Positions 1 to 8,124 of a DNA stretch of 28,198 bases are shown piece by piece. The stretch lies in assembly GCA_037132075.1 (NCBI GenBank), contig JBAXPV010000044.1, positions 1 to 28,198 of the forward strand, given 5' to 3'. A program made the translations under genes and the position numbers. The stretch's first letter is position 1, and every line of letters starts with the position of its first letter. A model generated the notes under the pieces. The model saw only the letters and a program-made list of their open reading frames with translations, made no database searches and was not told the origin of the DNA. The stretch comes from JBAXPV01 sp037132075 (lineage in GTDB: Bacteria; Bacteroidota; Bacteroidia; Bacteroidales; CAIXZF01).

Positions 1-1268
1 CAGCCAGTTCGGCTTCGGGTATTGGCTGCACGGCGTTCACTGCCAATTGGAGCTCATCATCAGGAGCAAGCTCCTATTTTTTGGATGTAGCCACCAATTC
101 CGGTTTTACGGCAATGGTCCCGGCTTATCTGAACCTGAACATAGGCAATACCACTTCCTATGATGTGTCGGGACTCACCGCCGGAACCACCTATTATTAT
201 CGGGTACGTGCAGCAACAGCCTGCGTGAGCGGTAACTCGAACACGATTTCGCTCACCACCAATGCTTTGCCGGCTCAACCGAGTGCCATTACAGGAACAG
301 CTGCCGTTTGCCAGGGAGCCAGTGGCGTGGCATATTCGGTTACCAATGTGAGTGGCATTACATACACCTGGACGTATTCGGGAACAGGATTAACCTTAGC
401 CTCCGGTTCGGGAACCAACGCTATTACAGCTAACCTCTCAGCTTCGGCCACTTCGGGCACATTGAGCGTTACACCAGCTAACAGCTGCGGAACCGGAACT
501 GCACAAACCTTTGCTATTACCCTGAGTGGCCTGCCTGCTCAACCCACTGCAGCTTCGCATACCGCAGCGTATAACCAGGTTGTCTGGAACTGGAACACCG
601 CTTCAGGTGCAACTGGTTATAAATGGGGAACCACCAATGTTTATGCGAATGCAACAGATATGGGAACTGCTACAACTAAAACCGAAGGTTTAAGCTGCAA
701 TACAGGCTATACCCGCTATGTATGGGCATACAATGCTTCGGGTTGCTTTTCGGCATACACAACACTTGCGCAAACAACCTCGGCCTGCCCGCTTGCTATA
801 GGCGATACCTATCAGGGTGGAAAAATATTTTATTTGACAGGTACTTACCCAAATCAGCATGGATTAGTCGTTAGCAGTACTGACATGGGTTCAGGATGGG
901 GCTGGACTAACATAACAACAGGTGCAACCGGAACTGCTATTGGCACAGGGTTAAACAATACGACTACAATTGTTAATACCAATACAGGAGGCGACTCTTT
1001 CCCAACCTCAGGAGCACTTCTTTGTTATAATCTTGTTGAAGGTGGATATAGCGACTGGTATTTGCCAAGCAAAGATGAATTATACCAAATTTACTTAAAC
1101 AAAACAATTTTCGGAATGACATACCCTGGCTATCAGAGTTCTACTGAGAACGATAATAGTACGGCATGGGGAATTTGGTTTACGTCGACAGGCGGCTACA
1201 ATGCTGGTCAAACACAGATATTTGGAAAAGGTTCGATGGGACCTTGCCGGGCAATCCGGAATTTTTAA
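1..1268 (+). CDS. Surface protein with FN3/PKD-like repeats and C-terminal DUF1566-like domain (5' end outside window)
   Basis: The reading frame is open from the left edge, so the N-terminus and any signal peptide lie outside the window. Seen in order: an FN3-like module (about 3-260, with the typical GLTAGTTYYYRVRA strand), a PKD/Ig-like module (about 270-535, starting AQPSAITGTAAVC), a second FN3-like module (about 540-780), and a C-terminal domain (about 795-1265) with GDTYQGGKIFYL, GGYSDWYLPSKDEL, SSTEN and CRAIRNF. The last set is the pattern of the DUF1566/Lcl C-terminal family. Such proteins are known in Bacteroidota as long exported surface proteins, with the C-terminal domain resembling a lectin-like fold. 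There is no T9SS sorting domain at the end. It is followed after 47 bp by another exported protein on the same strand, so co-transcription is likely. The ligand is unknown. Confidence 0.8.
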   Translation, partial: ASSASGIGCTAFTANWSSSSGASSYFLDVATNSGFTAMVPAYLNLNIGNTTSYDVSGLTAGTTYYYRVRAATACVSGNSNTISLTTNALPAQPSAITGTAAVCQGASGVAYSVTNVSGITYTWTYSGTGLTLASGSGTNAITANLSASATSGTLSVTPANSCGTGTAQTFAITLSGLPAQPTAASHTAAYNQVVWNWNTASGATGYKWGTTNVYANATDMGTATTKTEGLSCNTGYTRYVWAYNASGCFSAYTTLAQTTSACPLAIGDTYQGGKIFYLTGTYPNQHGLVVSSTDMGSGWGWTNITTGATGTAIGTGLNNTTTIVNTNTGGDSFPTSGALLCYNLVEGGYSDWYLPSKDELYQIYLNKTIFGMTYPGYQSSTENDNSTAWGIWFTSTGGYNAGQTQIFGKGSMGPCRAIRNF

Positions 1269-1315
1269 AAATCGGGTTTCATACAGAACGATCTAAAATT
1301 TAGTAAATAAGCAAA

Positions 1316-3643
1316 ATGAATACTCTCAAAGCACTTCTTTTCGCAGCCATCATTTTTTCCCTGGCAGCAATAGCAAACGCCCAAAGTGTTGGTATCAACT
1401 CCGATGGCTCAACGCCAGCTGCATCGGCTATGCTCGATGTGAGTTCAACCACCAAAGGCTTTCTGGCGCCACGCATGTCCGAAGCTCAGCGTACAGCCAT
1501 CGACCCTGCTGCCACAGGCTTATTGGTTTACCAAACCGATGGCACTTCCGGGTTTTACTATTGGAATGGCTCGGCATGGACCATAGTGGGTAGCGGCTCC
1601 GGAAGCGGTTCTGTTACAAGCGTAGCCACAGGCACCGGCCTCGAAGGCGGACCTGTTACCACCACCGGAACCATTTCGCTGGCCAATACCACCGTTACCG
1701 CCGGAAGCTACACCCGTGCTACCATCACCGTGGATGCACAGGGACGCATCACTGCGGCGGGCAATGGCGCTGCGGTAAGTCTTACAGGCGAAGTAAGCGG
1801 CATTTTACCCATAGCCAATGGCGGAACCAATGCGGCTACGGCTGCCGATGCCCGCACCAACTTAGGCTTGGGAACTGGGGCTGTTGCCACTACCGGAACT
1901 GCTTCGGGCAATGTGCCTGTACTCGATGGGTCGGGAAAAATACCCGCATCGATGCTGACCGTTTCCGGGCTTACTTACCTGGGCAGTATTAGTTTAACAA
2001 ATGGACAATTGATTACGCCATTAACTTCAGGCAATTATTACATTGTGGCGAATAGTGCCAGTATTCCTGAAAATGGTGTATCAGGCGGTACTTCAATATC
2101 CTTTTCATCGGGCGACTGGATGATATCGAGCGGCACGGTATGGCAAAAGATAACCAACAGCGCCGAAGTAAGCAGCGTAGCCGGAAAAATTGGGGCGGTA
2201 ACACTTAGCAGCGGTGATTTAACCGATGTAAGCCTGACTGGCAATGCAACAGGCAAAGTGCTGGCTTGGAATGGTTCGCAATGGGCTCCTTCCACAGCGA
2301 GTACAGGTTCTGTAAGCAGCGTGGCTCTTTCGGGTGGTACTACCGGACTGACTACCAGTGGAGGACCCGTTACCGGCAGCGGCACCATAACATTAGGTGG
2401 CACCCTGGCTATGGCCAACGGAGGCACCGGCACCACTAACGGTTCAATCACCGGAACAACAGCTTTAACCTTTGCCGCAGGTGGCTCCAACCAAAATGTA
2501 ATGCTTACCCCAAGCGGAACGGGATATACTGTATTGAATGGCAATGTGGGTATTGGAACGACTACACCTGAGACTAAGTTATCGGTTTTGACTACAACGG
2601 AATGGGGCGGAATGACGGTTAAGGGTGGAACAACCGCAGACGGAGCAACTATTGGATTATCTAACTCAAATGGACTCGGAAATTATTCTCTGGGTGTGTA
2701 CGGTAGTGCCAACACAGGATCAATAGCCAACAATTTTTATGTATATGATAACGTTGCTTCGGCTGTCAGGATGACGGTCGCTTCAACAACCGGCAACGTC
2801 GGTATCGGAACAACTACACCCTTAAGTAAATTACAGGTTTATGGCACCGAAACTGGGGCAAATTGGGCCGGAATGGGTGCATTTGGAGGATCAAGTAATG
2901 CAGTTGTACTTGGGCAATATAACAATAAAGCATATTTGGGAGCACACAATGCTGCCTTAGATACCTGGGCCAACTTAGCAATTAATCCCGGTGGTGGCAA
3001 CGTAGGCATCGGAACAACTTCACCGGCCGAAAAATTAGATATAAATGGGAATATTCGTATTCCAAATAACTCATCTTTTGTTGGAGCCAGTGGTTCAGGT
3101 GATGTTTTTGCATATAACAACGGAACATTTAATGGCAATCTTCCAAGGTATTCTATTAGTTGGGTAAACCTTGGTTCTACAGCAGAGGCTATTCTGTCAA
3201 GTGTTGGCGGAATTAAATTATTAGTAGGTGCAGCTAATACAGGTGCGTATGTTGATGGTACAGGTATTCATAGTTACTCTGATTTACGTCTGAAAAACAA
3301 TATAGTGCCAATGAGAAATATATTAGAAAAAGTATTACAAATGCAAGGTGTAACTTTCAATCTCAAGGTAAATAATCAAGCATCTTTTGGTTTTATTGCA
3401 CAGGATTTAGAAAAAGAATTTCCATTGGCAGTTAACACAGGTTCCGATGGTTACAAATCGGTTAATTATGCTGCTATGACTTCTGTATTAGTAGAAGCGA
3501 TAAAAGAACTCAATGCTAAAGTTGAAAAACTTGAGACAGAAAATACCAATTTGAAATCGCAGGTAAATTATTTTGGACAACTGAAAGCAGAAGTAGAGAA
3601 TCTGAAGAAAGCTGTTTTTGGAAGTACCACTGTCCAAAAATAA
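1316..3643 (+). CDS. Exported tail-fibre-like protein with S74 intramolecular chaperone domain
   Basis: 775 aa. It starts with a clear signal peptide (MNTLKALLFAAIIFSLAAIA, then NAQS). The middle is low-complexity Gly/Thr/Ser sequence of the trimeric fibre type, with three NVGIGTT(T/S)P-x-x-KL units at about residues 410, 494 and 562. The C-terminus has the S74 (chaperone of endosialidase) signature SDLRLKNNI at residues 655-663, then GFIAQDLEKEFP and a coiled coil (about 725-765). In phage endosialidases this domain trimerises the fibre and cuts itself off just before the Ser of the S-D-x-R motif; S655, D656, R658 and K660 are present here. It sits between two other exported proteins, so a cell-surface fibre or adhesin is the best inference. 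No T9SS domain is seen, so the export route past the periplasm is unclear. The family call is firm; the function is not. Confidence 0.85.
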   Translation: MNTLKALLFAAIIFSLAAIANAQSVGINSDGSTPAASAMLDVSSTTKGFLAPRMSEAQRTAIDPAATGLLVYQTDGTSGFYYWNGSAWTIVGSGSGSGSVTSVATGTGLEGGPVTTTGTISLANTTVTAGSYTRATITVDAQGRITAAGNGAAVSLTGEVSGILPIANGGTNAATAADARTNLGLGTGAVATTGTASGNVPVLDGSGKIPASMLTVSGLTYLGSISLTNGQLITPLTSGNYYIVANSASIPENGVSGGTSISFSSGDWMISSGTVWQKITNSAEVSSVAGKIGAVTLSSGDLTDVSLTGNATGKVLAWNGSQWAPSTASTGSVSSVALSGGTTGLTTSGGPVTGSGTITLGGTLAMANGGTGTTNGSITGTTALTFAAGGSNQNVMLTPSGTGYTVLNGNVGIGTTTPETKLSVLTTTEWGGMTVKGGTTADGATIGLSNSNGLGNYSLGVYGSANTGSIANNFYVYDNVASAVRMTVASTTGNVGIGTTTPLSKLQVYGTETGANWAGMGAFGGSSNAVVLGQYNNKAYLGAHNAALDTWANLAINPGGGNVGIGTTSPAEKLDINGNIRIPNNSSFVGASGSGDVFAYNNGTFNGNLPRYSISWVNLGSTAEAILSSVGGIKLLVGAANTGAYVDGTGIHSYSDLRLKNNIVPMRNILEKVLQMQGVTFNLKVNNQASFGFIAQDLEKEFPLAVNTGSDGYKSVNYAAMTSVLVEAIKELNAKVEKLETENTNLKSQVNYFGQLKAEVENLKKAVFGSTTVQK

Positions 3644-3653
3644 ATTAAACGCA

Positions 3654-3716
3654 ATGAACAACAAATCAACTCCTCAGCCCACTACTAAAAAAACGGTGAA
3701 CCCTGCAGAAAAATAG
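3654..3716 (+). CDS. Possible 20-aa peptide between two exported proteins
   Basis: A short ATG frame encodes MNNKSTPQPTTKKTVNPAEK and stops at 3716, in the 96-bp gap between the S74 protein and the next exported protein. It is Lys/Thr/Pro rich with no recognisable domain. It could be a leader peptide, a small coding gene or chance; there is no strong ribosome binding site. Conservation in relatives would be the only real support. Confidence 0.15.
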   Translation: MNNKSTPQPTTKKTVNPAEK

Positions 3717-3739
3717 TAAATCAAATAAATTTAAACGAT

Positions 3740-5146
3740 ATGAAAAAAATAGTCTTAATCATCACAGCCATCCTGATATCGTTTGCTTCTCAGGCACAGG
3801 GTATTTACAACAGCAATGCCCGTATTGTAAGCGAAAGCGGGAGCAGCTGGGTAATTTCGGGCGGAACAATTACGCTTACCAGCGAAAATGCTACCTATCC
3901 AACCTCAGTTTCCAACCTTAAAATTGAAAGCGGAGCCACGCTTAGCCTCGCTTCGGCGAGTTACCTTACCGTTGGTGGAGCCTTGCACAACAGCGGGACC
4001 CTGGCCGGAAATGCCAGCAGTACGGTAAAGTTCAGCGACCCTTCGTCACAGGCCATCACCGGAACCGGCACAACGACCTTTGGCAACCTTACGATCGACA
4101 ACAATGGCGGCCTTACGCTTACAAATGCCGGTATCACTGTGAATGGAATACTTGACTTTCAGAACGGTATCCTTACAAGCGGTACCAATACTGCAACAAT
4201 CGGAGCATCCGGAAGTATCACAAACGCCGGTTCTTCGAAATATGTGAACGGGAAACTCGCGCAGACCTATAGCAGCACGGGTTCTAAAGTGTTTCCCATC
4301 GGGAAAGGCGGCAATTACCGTCCGCTGAGCTTTAACTATACCGCCGTAACAGGAACCAGCGTGGTAACTGCCGAACAAACCGAAACCGGGATGACCGGCA
4401 CGATGCCTGCCAATGCTACTTTGCTCACCTCCGGTCGCTATTGGACTGTCACCCAAAGCGGAGGGACGGACCTGCAGTATTTCGTTACTCTTGATGGCAC
4501 GGATTATACGGCTTCTAACACGGTTGTATTGCTACAAAAGGATGCCGGGACTATTTTTTCCCGTGCCACCACTACTCCCAATTATACCAATGCCTCAGCC
4601 CTGACTTCCCTCAGTGATTTTGCCCTGGGGCAATTAAACTACCTGAACTATGACAGGCCAGCCCCTACTTTAAACGACTTGATTGTCAAGGCCCCGGCAG
4701 GAGCAGTGATTAAATGGTATGATGCCGAAACCGGAGGAACACTACTGGATGGAAGCACGCAGCTGACCAATGCCACCAATTATTGGGCAAGTCAAACCGT
4801 GAATGGTTGCGAAAGCCCTGTAAGATTTAAAGAAACGGCGATTGTAGGCGATTGTTACATCTCTGTGACCACGACTGCAGTAAGCAGTATTTCGACAAGC
4901 GGCGCCACAAGCGGGGGAACCATCAGCAACATCTGTGGAGGAGCAGTAACCGCCAGTGGTGTTTGCTGGAGTACCTCACCAGGCCCGCTAGCTACCGGAA
5001 GCCATACTGCCGGAGTTACTGCTTTTGATTCGTTTACCAGCAGTGTCAGTGAACTTTCTTCCGGTATAACATATTATGTAAGAGCCTACTTAACAACCAG
5101 TTCGGGGACGGCTTATGGAAATGAAGTGAGTTTTACGACCCCATAA
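3740..5146 (+). CDS. Exported beta-helix-like protein with C-terminal Ig/FN3-like domains
   Basis: 468 aa, beginning with a signal peptide (MKKIVLIITAILISFASQAQ). Residues about 25-190 are short beta-strand repeats rich in Thr/Asn/Gly (for example LTIDNNGGLTLTNAGITVNG, then GILDFQNGIL), as in right-handed beta-helix surface proteins of Bacteroidota. A region with GSKVFPIGKGGNYRPLSF follows, which is common in the same proteins. From about residue 305 there is an Ig-like module (APTLNDLIVKAPAGAVIKWY), and from about 375 an FN3-like module with GVCWSTS and YYVRAYLTTSSGTAYGNEV. It stops right after SFTTP, where family members usually continue into more repeats and a sorting or DUF1566 domain, so the end may be shortened. 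Third of three same-strand exported proteins. Ligand unknown. Confidence 0.8.
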   Translation: MKKIVLIITAILISFASQAQGIYNSNARIVSESGSSWVISGGTITLTSENATYPTSVSNLKIESGATLSLASASYLTVGGALHNSGTLAGNASSTVKFSDPSSQAITGTGTTTFGNLTIDNNGGLTLTNAGITVNGILDFQNGILTSGTNTATIGASGSITNAGSSKYVNGKLAQTYSSTGSKVFPIGKGGNYRPLSFNYTAVTGTSVVTAEQTETGMTGTMPANATLLTSGRYWTVTQSGGTDLQYFVTLDGTDYTASNTVVLLQKDAGTIFSRATTTPNYTNASALTSLSDFALGQLNYLNYDRPAPTLNDLIVKAPAGAVIKWYDAETGGTLLDGSTQLTNATNYWASQTVNGCESPVRFKETAIVGDCYISVTTTAVSSISTSGATSGGTISNICGGAVTASGVCWSTSPGPLATGSHTAGVTAFDSFTSSVSELSSGITYYVRAYLTTSSGTAYGNEVSFTTP

Positions 5147-5229
5147 AAATAGTTAAAGGGTTTACTGCAGAAAATCAATCAGGACTTTCGCAGCGCGTCT
5201 TAAAAATCTTTCTTCCTATACCTATAGAT

Positions 5230-5538
5230 TTAAATTATCTTTATTTTTTCAGGGTTTTGTCTGCAATCAAAGACAGCAGCTATTGTTATGAGAGATTCCG
5301 ATGTCCAATAGATAATTTTGTAGTTGCCCTCTACAAGGTATCTAAAATCCAGATGGTAATGGCACAACAGTTCTTCTTTTTGACCTAAGCCCGGCTGACT
5401 TTCAAGGATAGATACCCTATCAATTATTCTGTTAATAATTTTTCTTGCGATTTTAGAACTAACTTCAATTGAATAGTAATCAAATATGTCTTTGAGTTGT
5501 CTTTCTGACAGTTCCGACCATTCAATTCTCATTTCCAT
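5230..5538 (-). CDS. RelE/ParE-family toxin of a type II toxin-antitoxin pair
   Basis: 102 aa. The pattern IEWSELSERQLKDIFDYY near the start, RIIDRVSILESQPGLGQ in the middle and FRYLVEGNYKIIYW followed by a strand (LITIAAVFDCRQNP) is that of the ParE/RelE toxin fold, and the length is typical. Members of this superfamily either cut ribosome-bound mRNA (RelE) or poison gyrase (ParE); the sequence alone does not decide which, although the YKIIYW and FDCRQNP parts are ParE/YoeB-like. Its ATG (5536-5538) lies inside the 3' end of the upstream antitoxin gene, a 10-bp overlap that implies translational coupling. Chromosomal pairs like this are often horizontally acquired. Confidence 0.85.
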   Translation of the reverse strand: MEMRIEWSELSERQLKDIFDYYSIEVSSKIARKIINRIIDRVSILESQPGLGQKEELLCHYHLDFRYLVEGNYKIIYWTSESLITIAAVFDCRQNPEKIKII

Positions 5539-5771
5539 GCCTTAACCTTCTTCATTAATTCATTGTGAGAAACAACTTTGCCTGCAGCACTATCCTGGAT
5601 TGCCTGGTCTATCATTTCATTGAATTCGGAAATTGACATAGGGATCAAATTCCTTTCATGAGTAATTTTCTTCTCTTGTTTGATAAATGTTTCAAGTTTG
5701 GTAATAAGGCTTTCGTCGTTAATCCGAAGAAATTCTTCGATTAGATCCAATTTTCTTGCTTGAATATTCAT
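5529..5771 (-). CDS. Antitoxin partner of the RelE/ParE toxin
   Basis: 80 aa from the ATG at 5769-5771 (MNIQARKLDLIEEFLRINDE). A longer reading from a TTG at 5792 exists, but the ATG is preceded by a purine-rich stretch (GAAAGAAGAAAT) and lies just downstream of a TAnnTTTG promoter element, so it is the better start. The protein is helical and charged, with an N-terminal segment like other Bacteroidota addiction-module antitoxins (dimerising N-terminus, toxin-wrapping C-terminus) and a middle segment ISEFNEMIDQAIQDSAAGKV. No HTH is obvious. It precedes and overlaps the toxin gene. Its role in neutralising the toxin is inferred from position and length. Confidence 0.75.
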   Translation of the reverse strand: MNIQARKLDLIEEFLRINDESLITKLETFIKQEKKITHERNLIPMSISEFNEMIDQAIQDSAAGKVVSHNELMKKVKAWK

Positions 5772-5789
5772 GTTTATTTCTTCTTTCAA

Positions 5790-5797
5790 CAAAGATA
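5790..5797 (-). promoter_or_regulatory. -7 promoter element (TATCTTTG) for the toxin-antitoxin operon
   Basis: Read on the minus strand this is TATCTTTG, an exact match to the Bacteroidetes -7 consensus TAnnTTTG. It lies 18 nt before the antitoxin ATG, so the leader would be about 10-13 nt. No good -33 TTTG is seen at the expected distance. Confidence 0.4.
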
Positions 5798-6043
5798 AAT
5801 ATTTTCAATTGGAATTGTTTCTGCTTTTTCGGGAAAACGTTCATGAAGAAAGAATTGTGGACCTGGAGAAAAATATCATATTTAAAAAGGGAACAATTGT
5901 TTCTTTAGTATATTTACAGAACCAAATAGTGCAATAGCCTCTTGAATTCACGACATCAATTATTAACTCCAGTCCAGAACCTGGACCCGGGCTTCGCAGC
6001 AAGAGGAATTTCGCAGCCCGGGGAATTAAAAGGGAGAATTCGT

Positions 6044-7321
6044 ATGCGTAACATGAAATCTTCGGGAGCAGTCATCCTGATAGGTTTATTTGTGGCAATG
6101 TTGGTGAGTTGCACCAAGGACAGTTCTGTGTTATATTTGGGTTCATTGGACAGGCTAAACTGGTCGAAAAAGAACTATGAAGTTCTGGATCATATGATTA
6201 ACGAATATGGTAAAGGTGGAGATTCTTATGCTAAAAACAAAGCCCCCTATGCCGTTCTGGATTGGGATCAGACCTGCGCTCATTTTGATATGGAAGAAGC
6301 AGTTTTGCGGTATCAGCTGACCAACCTCCGGTTTGCTATGACTAAGGATCAGTTTAAATATGATTTATTAAAAGATACGATTAATGGTGTGACAAAATTG
6401 TCGGAATCTTTCCAAAATATGCTGCTTTCCGACATTAATAAAGACCTCATAAATGAATACGATTTTATTTATGACAATTACTTAGCGGCAGGTGCCGCGA
6501 TGTCGCTTAACCAAGTTCAACAGACACCCCAATACAAAGATTTCATTGTAAAAGTTGGGTATTTATATAATGGATATTGCGATACTCCTGGTATTGGCGC
6601 GGATTATGGATATCCCTGGGTATTATATTTATTCGCAGGCTTCACAATAGAGGAAGTGAAATCCTTGGCAAAACAGGCAATTTCGTATGAGCTCGGCAAC
6701 CAATTAAGCAAACAAAGCTGGCAATCACCGGCCGGTTTTGTCACGAATGCCGGAGAAGTGAGCTTTTCTTATAAAACGGGCTTGCGGATTCTTCCAGAAA
6801 TGCAAAGCCTGATTTCTGTTTGTGAAAACCGGGGAATTCAGGTCTACATTGTTTCTGCAAGTTATAAGCCCGTTGTGGAAGTCTTTAGTGGATTTGAGTG
6901 CTTTGGCTATAATGTCCCTGATGATAATGTGATTGCAATGGAACTTGCCACCGATGCCAATGGCAAGATTCTTCCTGAATATAAAGCAGGATGGTTTAAA
7001 ACACAAAGACAGGGAAAAGTGGATGCCATTAACAGAGTGATAAAGGAGGAACAGGGAAAAAACTGGGATCCTTTATTTTCAGCGGGTGACAGTGACGGTG
7101 ATTATGAAATGTCAACAGCTTTTCCGGAGATGAAACTCACGCTGATCTGGAACAGGGTCAAAGGCGGTGACATTGGAAAACTTTGCAAGCAAGCCGTCGA
7201 TGAAGTCAGCAGCCCATTCCCGCGATATATTCTCCAGGGAAGAAATGAAAATACCGGCATTGCAATGCCTTGTTCTGAATCCATTCTATTGGGAAGTACT
7301 GTTCCACAATTGCTTTACTAA
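6044..7321 (+). CDS. HAD-superfamily phosphatase lipoprotein (phosphorylcholine phosphatase-like)
   Basis: 425 aa from the ATG at 6044, chosen because AGGGAGA lies 8-10 nt upstream and because this start gives a clean lipoprotein signal (hydrophobic run ILIGLFVAMLVSC). A longer reading from a TTG at 5942 adds a non-signal extension. HAD motif I is DWDQT (D73 nucleophile, D75 acid/base); motif IV is GDSDGD with D349 and D351. A large cap lies between them, and YIVSAS (near residue 270) supplies motif II Ser. The layout resembles secreted HAD enzymes such as Pseudomonas phosphorylcholine phosphatase; the substrate cannot be read from the sequence. The lipobox predicts a membrane-anchored periplasmic or surface enzyme. 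It is a lone plus-strand gene between two minus-strand toxin-antitoxin pairs. Confidence 0.8.
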   Translation: MRNMKSSGAVILIGLFVAMLVSCTKDSSVLYLGSLDRLNWSKKNYEVLDHMINEYGKGGDSYAKNKAPYAVLDWDQTCAHFDMEEAVLRYQLTNLRFAMTKDQFKYDLLKDTINGVTKLSESFQNMLLSDINKDLINEYDFIYDNYLAAGAAMSLNQVQQTPQYKDFIVKVGYLYNGYCDTPGIGADYGYPWVLYLFAGFTIEEVKSLAKQAISYELGNQLSKQSWQSPAGFVTNAGEVSFSYKTGLRILPEMQSLISVCENRGIQVYIVSASYKPVVEVFSGFECFGYNVPDDNVIAMELATDANGKILPEYKAGWFKTQRQGKVDAINRVIKEEQGKNWDPLFSAGDSDGDYEMSTAFPEMKLTLIWNRVKGGDIGKLCKQAVDEVSSPFPRYILQGRNENTGIAMPCSESILLGSTVPQLLY

Positions 7322-7405
7322 AGATGTAAAATAGCGTAAGGTCATATTATTACCAGGGCAAATATGGTAAGATGTTACTAAGAATCTTTATCACGATGAA
7401 TAATG

Positions 7406-7741
7406 CTATTGAAAGAATCGAAATATTTCTTCCTTCAACTGAGGCAGGTCATTAATAATTACACCCCACACTAATTCGTCAGAGATGACATCGTAACCGT
7501 GGATAATTCTATTTCTGAGACTAATTATTTTTCTTGAATGTTTGATCTCAACAGTAAGATCTTTATCAATAATTCTTTTTACAGCTTCCCCAATAATCTC
7601 AAGATTTCGTTCAATGGCTCTCCTGGTTTTCAGGTCAGCTTTATAATTTTCAAATACCCTGTTCCCTTCAGGAAGAAATTGGTCTATCTCCTCAATAGCA
7701 GTCTGGATATCAAAAAGCCAGGTATAAATTTCGCTATCCAT
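7406..7741 (-). CDS. hepT: HepT-family toxin (DUF86 ribonuclease)
   Basis: 111 aa, all helical. It carries the HepT RX4HXY motif as RNRIIHGY, with R76, H81 and Y83. In the studied HepT/MntA system the Arg and His form the RNase site and the Tyr is the residue that the partner nucleotidyltransferase AMPylates to silence the toxin. All three are intact, so the toxin is expected to be active. The start codon overlaps the last codons of the upstream MNT gene by 8 bp, the usual tight coupling of this pair. This is the second toxin-antitoxin module within 3 kb. Confidence 0.9.
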   Translation of the reverse strand: MDSEIYTWLFDIQTAIEEIDQFLPEGNRVFENYKADLKTRRAIERNLEIIGEAVKRIIDKDLTVEIKHSRKIISLRNRIIHGYDVISDELVWGVIINDLPQLKEEIFRFFQ

Positions 7742-8033
7742 AAATTAATTTCTTAGAGGAATCTATGTTCTCAAGAAAGTATGGATTTTTAAGCGATTGT
7801 TCCTCCAATAGGTCAATTGGTCTTTTCAAGAGTTCCTCCAGGGAAAATTTTAAGTCAAAGTAGTTATCTGCGTACTGAAGAACGTCTAAATTCTGGAACC
7901 TGACGATAAGATCTATGTCACTATTATCTGAATATGTATCGCCTGACATTGAGCCAAACAGGTACAGCTTATCCACCTTGTGATTCTCGCACAGATGTTT
8001 AATATTACCAATATTATTGTCAATGACATTCAT
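7734..8033 (-). CDS. mntA: MNT-family minimal nucleotidyltransferase antitoxin (MntA)
   Basis: 99 aa. The nucleotidyltransferase motif GSX10DXD is present: G27-S28, then ten residues, then D39-I40-D41. The size is that of minimal nucleotidyltransferases, which neutralise HepT by transferring AMP to its Tyr. The C-terminal segment RPIDLLEEQSLKNPYF is also typical. The gene is first in the operon and overlaps hepT by 8 bp. Its ATG lies only 6 nt after a TAnnTTTG promoter element, so the transcript may be leaderless. Confidence 0.9.
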   Translation of the reverse strand: MNVIDNNIGNIKHLCENHKVDKLYLFGSMSGDTYSDNSDIDLIVRFQNLDVLQYADNYFDLKFSLEELLKRPIDLLEEQSLKNPYFLENIDSSKKLIYG

Positions 8034-8038
8034 AAAAG

Positions 8039-8069
8039 CAAATTTAGTAAAAACATAACTAAGCGCAAG
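8039..8069 (-). promoter_or_regulatory. Promoter of the mntA-hepT operon
   Basis: On the minus strand CTTG (8069-8066) is followed after 19 nt by TAAATTTG (8046-8039), close to the Bacteroidetes -33 TTTG / -7 TAnnTTTG pair and with the same 19-nt spacing as the fusA2-like promoter at 21313. The start codon at 8033 falls at or near the expected +1. Confidence 0.5.
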
Positions 8070-8124
8070 CTTTCAATATACCTTGTTATTACTAGGACAT
8101 GAGTTGTTTAAGTTTAATTAATAC

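Noticed and set aside
2038..2544. 168-codon open frame on the minus strand inside the S74 protein gene
   Set aside because: It is Pro/Val/Leu rich shadow coding opposite a Gly/Thr repeat gene; no domain, no start signal.
4046..4456. 136-codon minus-strand frame inside the beta-helix gene
   Set aside because: Antisense shadow of a well-supported exported protein.
5986..6023. Paired CCCGGG sites and a direct repeat TTCGCAGC (5993 and 6010) upstream of the HAD gene
   Set aside because: Short, imperfect and not linked to any recognised element; could be chance.
5942..6043. N-terminal extension of the HAD lipoprotein from a TTG
   Set aside because: The extension has no signal-peptide character and lies upstream of a clear AGGGAGA site and lipoprotein start at 6044.
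7350..7370. Inverted repeat TTACCA/TGGTAA between the HAD gene and hepT
   Set aside because: Six-base-pair stem with no T-tract; too weak to call a terminator.
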